From positions 1 through 10,290 of the forward strand of contig CAJWBT010000053.1 of assembly GCA_913020235.1 (NCBI GenBank): 10,290 bases of DNA. The letters are read 5' to 3'. This document shows, piece by piece, positions 5,509-10,290 of the stretch. The stretch's first letter is position 1. Every line of letters begins with the position of its first letter. Below the pieces are notes generated by a model that saw only the letters and a program-made list of their open reading frames with translations, made no database searches and was not told the DNA's origin. Source of the DNA: an uncultured Chloroflexota bacterium (GTDB taxonomy: Bacteria; Chloroflexota; Dehalococcoidia; UBA3495). Both the position numbers and the translations under genes were made by a program.

Positions 5509-7334
5509 CAACCATAACAAGCGACGTGCTGGTTATCGGGGCCGGCCTGGCAGGGGAGCGGGTGGCCGTGGAAGCCGCCTCCAATGGGCTCAAAGTGATC
5601 ATCGTCTCACTGGTACCGCCCCGGAGGTCACACTCGGTGGCGGCCCAAGGAGGGATGCAGGCGGCCCTGGGCCATATGGCGATGAGTGAAGGGGATTCTT
5701 CCGACGTACACTTTGAAGACACTGTGAAAGGGGCGGACTGGGGGTGCGACCAGGACGTGGTCCGCCTTTTCGTGGACCAGGCTCCCGCCGCGGTGCGCCA
5801 GATGGACTACTGGGGCTGCCCCTGGACCCGTGTTGTGAGCGGCCCCCGCATCCTGCCAGACGGGCGGGTCGTAGAGGAACTCCCCGAGATGGAGGGACGC
5901 ATCGCCGCCAGGGACTTCGGAGGCACCAAGAAGTGGCGGGCCTGCTACGCGGCCGACGGTACCGGCCATGCCCTGGTGTACACAATGGACAACGTTGTCC
6001 TCCAGTTGGGCATTGCGATTCATGACCGGGCGGAAGCCCTCTCTCTCATCCATGATGGTCAGCGGTGCTACGGCGCGGTGGTCCGCGACCTACGAAACGG
6101 GGAGCTGCGCGTCTATTTGGCACAGGCCACCGTCATCGCCACCGGCGGCCACGGCCGCATATACGGCCGGTCGACGAACGCTATCATCAACGAGGGTTCG
6201 GGAATGGCCATCGCGCTGGCCACGGGCCTGGTGCCCCTGGGCAACATGGAGGCGGTCCAGTTCCATCCCACCGGGGTGGTGCCAGGCGACATCCTGGTCA
6301 GTGAGGCGTGCCGGGGCGATGGCGGCTATCTTCTGGACAAGAACGAGCACCGGTTCATGCTGGATTATGAGCCGGGGAAAAAGGAGCTGGCCTCACGGGA
6401 TGTGGTGAGCCGGCGGATGATGACCCATATTCTCAAAGGGTTGGGCGTGGAAAGCCCGTACGGACCTCATTTGTGGCTGGACATCCGCCACCTTGGGGCC
6501 AAATACGTCAACACCAACCTGCGAGAGGTGGCCACCATCTGCCGGGACTTCCTTGGAGTTGACCCGGTGGACCAGCTTATACCCGTGAGGCCAACCCAGC
6601 ACTACAGCATGGGAGGCATCAGGACTCACAAAGAGGGACACGCCTACGGGCTGGCCAGCCTCTACGCCGCCGGCGAGGCGGCCTGTTGGGACCTTCACGG
6701 GTTCAATCGTCTGGGGGGTAACTCCGTTGCCGAGACCTTGGTCATGGGTACGGTTGTGGGGCGACGCATCGCCCAGGACCTGGAGTGGCTCCTGCTTCCG
6801 CCCTCGGACCGGCTGGTCGGGGGCTTGGCTCAGGAGGCAAGACTTCAAGAGCAGGCCCGGATCAGGCAACTGCTTTCCGGGGGACCAGAATACGTCTATG
6901 ATCTGAGCCGCCGAATGTCGGATATTCTCATGGAGAAGGTAGGGATATTCCGCAACGAGTCCGGACTGCGGGAGGCCGTAGAGGGCCTGCGGGAGCTTCT
7001 ATTCCGGTCTCAGCGCCTCGGCCTCAGGTCCAGCGGTGACGGCGCCAACCCGGAGTTGGCAGCGGCCCTGCGCTTCCCCGGGATGGTCCGTCTGGCCCTT
7101 ACCATCGCCCAGGGCGCCCTTAACCGAACCGAGAGCCGGGGAAGCCACCACCGGGTGGACTATCCCGTCCGCGACGACGACAACTGGCTCACGCGGACCC
7201 TGGCCGCCTGGCCCACCGGGCACGACGCGCCTTCCCTCACCTACGAGCCCGTCCGCATCACCGAGTTGCCGCCGGGCGAGCGGGGCTATGGCGAAACGAG
7301 GACCGCAGCCGTGAAGGAGGGTGTCAATGCCTAG
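5505..7334 (+). CDS. frdA: Fumarate reductase/succinate dehydrogenase flavoprotein subunit
   Basis: This 609-residue catalytic subunit interconverts fumarate and succinate on FAD. The N-terminal dinucleotide fold is VLVIGAGLAGERVAVEA (8-24). H43 in RRSHSVAAQGG is the expected covalent FAD attachment site. Active-site residues are in place: H254 (QFHPTG), R298 (ELASRDVVSR, the proton-shuttle arginine), H366 (RPTQHYSMGG) and R402 (GFNRLGGNS). Their numbering lies within three residues of the Wolinella FrdA positions I recall (257, 301, 369, 404). Also present are EACRGDGGYLLD and the FAD-binding SLYAAGEAACWDLHG. A C-terminal capping helical region ends with DNWLTRTLAAWPTGHDAP. The start ATG 5505 overlaps the frdC stop (ATGA), indicating coupling; the last 8 bases overlap frdB. 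The same frame is open back to 4578, but sequence before 5505 is FrdC or out-of-frame FrdC, not part of FrdA. Sequence cannot separate the fumarate-reducing from the succinate-oxidising role. Confidence 0.95.
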   Translation: MTTITSDVLVIGAGLAGERVAVEAASNGLKVIIVSLVPPRRSHSVAAQGGMQAALGHMAMSEGDSSDVHFEDTVKGADWGCDQDVVRLFVDQAPAAVRQMDYWGCPWTRVVSGPRILPDGRVVEELPEMEGRIAARDFGGTKKWRACYAADGTGHALVYTMDNVVLQLGIAIHDRAEALSLIHDGQRCYGAVVRDLRNGELRVYLAQATVIATGGHGRIYGRSTNAIINEGSGMAIALATGLVPLGNMEAVQFHPTGVVPGDILVSEACRGDGGYLLDKNEHRFMLDYEPGKKELASRDVVSRRMMTHILKGLGVESPYGPHLWLDIRHLGAKYVNTNLREVATICRDFLGVDPVDQLIPVRPTQHYSMGGIRTHKEGHAYGLASLYAAGEAACWDLHGFNRLGGNSVAETLVMGTVVGRRIAQDLEWLLLPPSDRLVGGLAQEARLQEQARIRQLLSGGPEYVYDLSRRMSDILMEKVGIFRNESGLREAVEGLRELLFRSQRLGLRSSGDGANPELAAALRFPGMVRLALTIAQGALNRTESRGSHHRVDYPVRDDDNWLTRTLAAWPTGHDAPSLTYEPVRITELPPGERGYGETRTAAVKEGVNA

Positions 7335-8097
7335 CAGGGAGCTGGTCTTTCGAGTATTCCGCCACAACCCCAACCTTCCCGGTTCCTCGCCCAGGCTCCA
7401 AGAGTTCGCCCTGGGGGAGACTCCCAGGATGACTTTGTACACAGCGCTGACCCGCCTGCGGGAGGAGCAGGACCCGAGCCTTCAGTTCGACTTTGTGTGC
7501 CGGTCCGCCGTATGTGGCTCCTGCGCCATCCTGGTGAACGGGCGGCCCAGACTGGCCTGCCGGACCCGCACGGCCGAACTCCCCCGCAAGATTACCCTGC
7601 TGCCCATGCCTTTCTTCCGCCTGGTAGCCGACCTCTCGGTGGATACCGGAAGCTGGTTCCGAGACATGGGCCGGCGGGTGGAGTCCTGGATTGAGAACGC
7701 TCGAGCTTTTGACCCGGAGGCCGAAGAGGCGCGCATGTCTGATACCCAGGCGCAGAAGGTCTACGAGCTGGACCGGTGTATCGAGTGCGGCTGCTGCCTG
7801 GCGGCCTGTGGCGCCGCTCAGATGCGGCAGGATTACGTGGGTGCAGCCGGTCTTCTGCGGGTCGCCCGATTCCTCGCCGACCCGCGGGACCAGCGGACCG
7901 GGGCCCAGTTCTTCGAAGCAGTGGGTTCCGATGATGGAGTCTTCGGCTGCGTCGGGTTCATGGCCTGCCAGGACTGGTGTCCCAAAGGACTGCCTCTGGC
8001 CACTCAGATAGCCTACCTGCGCCGCAAGCTGGCCTTGACCGCACTCAAAGGCCGTGAGAACAGCCATCCACCAGCGGAACCGGTGGCATCGGGCTAA
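7327..8097 (+). CDS. frdB: Fumarate reductase/succinate dehydrogenase iron-sulfur subunit
   Basis: This 256-residue electron-transfer subunit links FrdA flavin to FrdC hemes. The N-terminal ferredoxin-like domain carries the [2Fe-2S] ligands C58, C63, C66 and C78 (CRSAVCGSCAILVNG, then RLAC). The C-terminal domain has C151, C154, C157 and C161 (CIECGCCLAAC), then C208, C214 and C218 (CVGFMACQDWCPKGLPL). By family rules C151/C154/C157/C218 hold the [4Fe-4S] cluster and C161/C208/C214 the [3Fe-4S] cluster. All expected cysteines are present. The start is ATG 7327, six bases after AAGGAGG (7314-7320), which lies inside the end of frdA; an in-frame GTG at 7321 directly abuts that site and is less likely. 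The order C-A-B matches the Wolinella/Campylobacter-type diheme enzymes. The protein is cytoplasmic and bound to the membrane via FrdC. Confidence 0.95.
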   Translation: MPSRELVFRVFRHNPNLPGSSPRLQEFALGETPRMTLYTALTRLREEQDPSLQFDFVCRSAVCGSCAILVNGRPRLACRTRTAELPRKITLLPMPFFRLVADLSVDTGSWFRDMGRRVESWIENARAFDPEAEEARMSDTQAQKVYELDRCIECGCCLAACGAAQMRQDYVGAAGLLRVARFLADPRDQRTGAQFFEAVGSDDGVFGCVGFMACQDWCPKGLPLATQIAYLRRKLALTALKGRENSHPPAEPVASG

Positions 8098-8102
8098 ACT
8101 GT

Positions 8103-8119
8103 TTCAGCCGGCCGCTGAA
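8103..8119 (+). terminator. Hairpin just after frdB, possible operon end
   Basis: TTCAGC (8103-8108) and GCTGAA (8114-8119) form a perfect 6-bp stem with a 5-base loop, five bases past the frdB stop. No T-run follows, so it may be a 3' stabilising structure rather than a true intrinsic terminator. The rest of the gap up to 8245 shows nothing recognisable. Confidence 0.35.
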
Positions 8120-8245
8120 CGGTATTGGCCCAACGCATGCAAGGGTCGAGGGCGTGAGCCGCTCCCCGGCGTGGCGTCCACCTAACACGAGTGCACGGTC
8201 CGGATAGGTATCGGCGTGCCTAGGCCTTGTCCGGAGTCCCCAGAT

Positions 8246-8274
8246 TTGCCAAGAGCGCCCCTCTGACATATCAT
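8246..8274 (+). promoter_or_regulatory. Candidate sigma70 promoter for the TPP-enzyme gene
   Basis: TTGCCA (8246-8251) and TATCAT (8269-8274) match the -35 and -10 consensus at five of six bases each, with an exact 17-base spacer. Transcription would start near 8281, giving a leader of about 87 bases. The leader contains a GCCCGG-CCGGT-CCGGGC hairpin (8289-8305). This suggests the gene at 8368 is transcribed independently of frd. Confidence 0.55.
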
Positions 8275-8367
8275 GCTCTGTGGCGACTGCCCGGCCGGTC
8301 CGGGCTCCCAGTTGAGAGCCGGTGTCCAGAGCCGAGGGCATAGCGAGGGTATAGCAAGGAGGGCAGC

Positions 8368-8958
8368 ATGATAGACATGGCTGACATGATGTCAGTGATC
8401 CAGAAACACCGGGGCAATGCCGTGGTGGTCCCGGCCCATCGCGCCGGCGTCGCCTGGCCCGATTACAGCGACAATCAGGAACGGGACATCTCCGCCGCCG
8501 CCATGAGCAAGTGTTCTTCCCTGGCCCTCGGGGTGTCTCTCGCGCAGCCCGATGTCAAGGTCATCATCATGGATGGCGACGGCAGCCTGCGGATGAACCT
8601 GGGCAGCATGGTGACCATCGGCAACAAGCGCCCCAAGAACCTGTACCACTTTGTGCTGGAGAACGGGATGTACGCCACCACCGGCGGACAGCCCACCCCC
8701 GGAAAAGACATCGTGTCTTTCCGCGATATGGCCCGTGCGGCCGGGTACGCGGCGGCCTACGAGTTTGATGACCTTGAAGACTTTGCCACCCAGATCGAGA
8801 AGGTGCTGAGCGATTCGGGCCCGGTGTTTGTCTGCGTCAGAACGGTGCCCAACCCTCGCGGCAAGAGCCAGCGCAACCAGGAGGGCGGCCAGCGGCACCG
8901 CCGCCGCAACAACGCCGAAGCCATGAACGGCCTGCGCAAAGAGTTTGGCGTAGACTAG
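8368..8958 (+). CDS. TPP-binding subunit, sulfopyruvate/phosphonopyruvate decarboxylase type
   Basis: This 196-residue protein corresponds only to the C-terminal thiamine-diphosphate-binding half of the decarboxylase family. The TPP/Mg motif is clear: MDGDGSLRMNLGSM (68-81), 26 residues, then LENGMYATTGGQPTP (97-111), with D71 and N99 as the expected metal ligands. The phrase TIGNKRPKNLYHFVLENG is very close to what I recall for phosphonopyruvate and sulfopyruvate decarboxylases. Those act on 3-phosphonopyruvate or 3-sulfopyruvate, giving an aldehyde and CO2. The N-terminal PYR half, which carries the glutamate that activates TPP, is absent, so a separate alpha subunit (ComD-like) is needed. 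None is adjacent in this window. The tail is basic (RGKSQRNQEGGQRHRRRNN), unusual for the family. ATG 8368 follows AAGGAGG (8356-8362) by five bases. The substrate is unknown; similarity to acetolactate-synthase-like halves cannot be excluded. Confidence 0.8.
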   Translation: MIDMADMMSVIQKHRGNAVVVPAHRAGVAWPDYSDNQERDISAAAMSKCSSLALGVSLAQPDVKVIIMDGDGSLRMNLGSMVTIGNKRPKNLYHFVLENGMYATTGGQPTPGKDIVSFRDMARAAGYAAAYEFDDLEDFATQIEKVLSDSGPVFVCVRTVPNPRGKSQRNQEGGQRHRRRNNAEAMNGLRKEFGVD

Positions 8959-8966
8959 GCCCGCTT

Positions 8967-10290
8967 CTACTTCTGGAGGTCCTTCGCCTGAAGGGCCTTC
9001 AGGATGGCCCCCGGGGACATCGGCAGCTCGGGCATCCGGACGCCAACGGCATGGTAAACGGCGTTGGCAACGGCCCCCAACACCGGAATGATGGTGACTT
9101 CGCCGACACCACGCAGCCCGAAGGGGTGGCGCGGGTTCGGGACTTCGATTATGACCGTGTCGATAGCGGGAACGTCCAGGCAGGTGGGCATACGGTAGTC
9201 GAGGAAGCTCGAGTTGGCCATGGTCCCGTCCCCCGTGTAAAAGTACTCCTCGTTCAGCGCCCAGCCGATGCCCTGGACGGTACCGCCCTGCATTTGCCCT
9301 TCCACGAAGCTGGGATGTACCGCCAGGCCGGCATCCAAGAACGCGGTAAAACGCAGAATGTCCACCTTCCCCGTCTCGGGGTCCACTTCCACATCCACGA
9401 TATTTCCGGCGAAGGAGGACCCGACCCCGGTTGAGTTGGCCGAGGCCGAACAGGTTATGGGGCCGCCGGTCCGCATGAGCCGGCGCGCCAGATCTTTGAA
9501 GGTGATCCGGTCAGCCGGGTTCCTGGTGCAGATGAAAGTGGCGTCCCGGAACTCAACGTCCTCCGCCTGTACCTCCCACAGCAAAGCCGCCCTGGCGCCC
9601 ATCTGCCGTTTTACTTCCTCGGCCGCCGCTATCGCGGCCAAGCCCGTGTCAAAGGTGGTCCGGCTGCCGCCGCTGTTCGCGGTGAAGCCCACGGTATCGG
9701 TATCCCCAACGTTGGACGTTACGTCCTCAATCGCGAGGCCCAACACCTCGGCGGCCTGCATGGCTACGGTGGTCCGGGTCCCGGACAGATCAACGGAACC
9801 GCTGGTGAGGCTGATGGTGCCGTTGCTGTTGACGTTGATGGTGGCCGACGAGGCCTGGCCTCCTTGCCAGCGGAACGCCACGGCCACTCCCCGGCCACGG
9901 TTGGGGCCTTCCAGAGGGGCGCTGTAGTGAGGATGGGCCTTCATGGCTTCCTCCAGCTCCCGGCAGCCAAACCGCGAGTGCGGCACCCCATTGGGCATTC
10001 TGTCGCCCTCTTTGACGGCGTTCTTCAGCCGCAGGTCGATAGGGTCCATTCCCAGCTTCGCGGCCAGCTCGTCGATGACCGACTCAACGGCGAAGGTTGC
10101 CTGAGGCTGTCCCGGAGCCCGGTAGCCCGACGACTTCTGCTTGTTGCAGACTACGTCATAGCCGTCGACCAGCAGGTTCTCTATCTTGTATGGGGCCAAG
10201 CTGGTCATCGCTCCCCCGCCAACGGGAGAGCCGGGGTAGGCCCCCGCTTCATAGGCCAGGTAATGATGGCCCGCGGTTATGCGCCCGTCC
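8967..10290 (-). CDS. Xanthine dehydrogenase-family molybdopterin-binding subunit, 5'-truncated by the window
   Basis: The C-terminal 440 residues of a molybdenum hydroxylase large subunit (xanthine dehydrogenase/aldehyde oxidase/CO dehydrogenase family, usually about 750-800 residues) are visible. The frame stays open to the window edge (reading ITAGHHYLAYEAGAYPGSPV), so the internal ATG at 10208 is not the start. Family marks: SSGYRAPGQPQ (53-63, substrate-pocket loop), AVESVIDELAAKLGMDPIDLRLKN, and the C-terminal catalytic glutamate E397 in LRGVGEVTIIPVLGAVANAVY. Usual family members read GxGEP there; here proline is replaced by valine. The enzyme hydroxylates or oxidises an aromatic, heterocyclic or aldehyde substrate at a Mo-cytosine/molybdopterin centre, together with FAD and 2Fe-2S subunits not seen here. 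Its stop lies 8 bases from the convergent TPP gene stop. The substrate cannot be assigned. Confidence 0.9.
   Translation of the reverse strand, partial: DGRITAGHHYLAYEAGAYPGSPVGGGAMTSLAPYKIENLLVDGYDVVCNKQKSSGYRAPGQPQATFAVESVIDELAAKLGMDPIDLRLKNAVKEGDRMPNGVPHSRFGCRELEEAMKAHPHYSAPLEGPNRGRGVAVAFRWQGGQASSATINVNSNGTISLTSGSVDLSGTRTTVAMQAAEVLGLAIEDVTSNVGDTDTVGFTANSGGSRTTFDTGLAAIAAAEEVKRQMGARAALLWEVQAEDVEFRDATFICTRNPADRITFKDLARRLMRTGGPITCSASANSTGVGSSFAGNIVDVEVDPETGKVDILRFTAFLDAGLAVHPSFVEGQMQGGTVQGIGWALNEEYFYTGDGTMANSSFLDYRMPTCLDVPAIDTVIIEVPNPRHPFGLRGVGEVTIIPVLGAVANAVYHAVGVRMPELPMSPGAILKALQAKDLQK

Noticed and set aside
4578..7334. A single 918-residue protein read continuously through frdC and frdA
   Set aside because: Residues before 4779 overlap the upstream gene, and those from about 5202 to 5504 are FrdC read out of frame. 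FrdA has its own ATG overlapping the FrdC stop.
8045..8341. Minus-strand frame of 98 codons in the frdB-TPP gap
   Set aside because: It overlaps the frdB end, shows no domain or good ribosome site, and lies opposite the candidate promoter.
8098..8367. tRNA, riboswitch or small RNA in the 270-base gap
   Set aside because: No cloverleaf or known riboswitch core could be recognised; only short hairpins and a promoter-like pair of boxes.

Overview
The window is GC-rich bacterial DNA, densely coding on both strands with short gaps. Gene content suggests a bacterium that uses menaquinone-linked fumarate/succinate respiration and molybdenum hydroxylases. The dispersed-type palindrome at the left edge (GTCATTCCGAG...GAAGCGA...) resembles repeats I associate with Chloroflexota/Dehalococcoidia-type genomes. 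That taxonomic suggestion is tentative and rests on recall, not a search.

Layout, left to right: (1) 8-105, a palindromic repeat with no gene. (2) 251-1877 (+), a two-gene unit in which a very short GatC-like protein overlaps an amidase-signature hydrolase. (3) 1989-3981 (-), a NarL-type two-component pair, response regulator first and membrane histidine kinase second, convergent with the amidase. (4) 4190-8097 (+), divergent from the regulators: a small cysteine-rich DUF2284-like protein followed by a frdC-frdA-frdB set in the Wolinella-type order. This set encodes a diheme cytochrome b, a flavoprotein and an iron-sulfur protein. The cytochrome b reading frame is broken by one extra base in a CCCC run at 5200-5203; removing it restores a 242-residue protein with all four heme-ligand histidines. 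Because the DNA is GC-rich, the unshifted frame stays open and would be called as a false FrdC-FrdA fusion. (5) 8368-8958 (+), a lone thiamine-diphosphate-binding half-enzyme of the sulfopyruvate/phosphonopyruvate decarboxylase type, with a good candidate sigma70 promoter. (6) 8967-10290 (-), the C-terminal part of a xanthine-dehydrogenase-family molybdopterin subunit that runs off the right edge, tail to tail with the previous gene.

Working together: FrdCAB would form a membrane quinol:fumarate reductase or succinate:quinone reductase. The neighbouring two-component pair is a plausible but unproven regulator of it. The amidase pair, the TPP protein and the molybdenum hydroxylase look like separate metabolic functions whose substrates cannot be read from sequence. 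I found no tRNA, rRNA, CRISPR array, transposase or prophage gene. The most unusual points are the frdC frameshift, the DUF2284-like protein ahead of frd, the minimal GatC-like partner of the amidase, and the orphan TPP half-enzyme.
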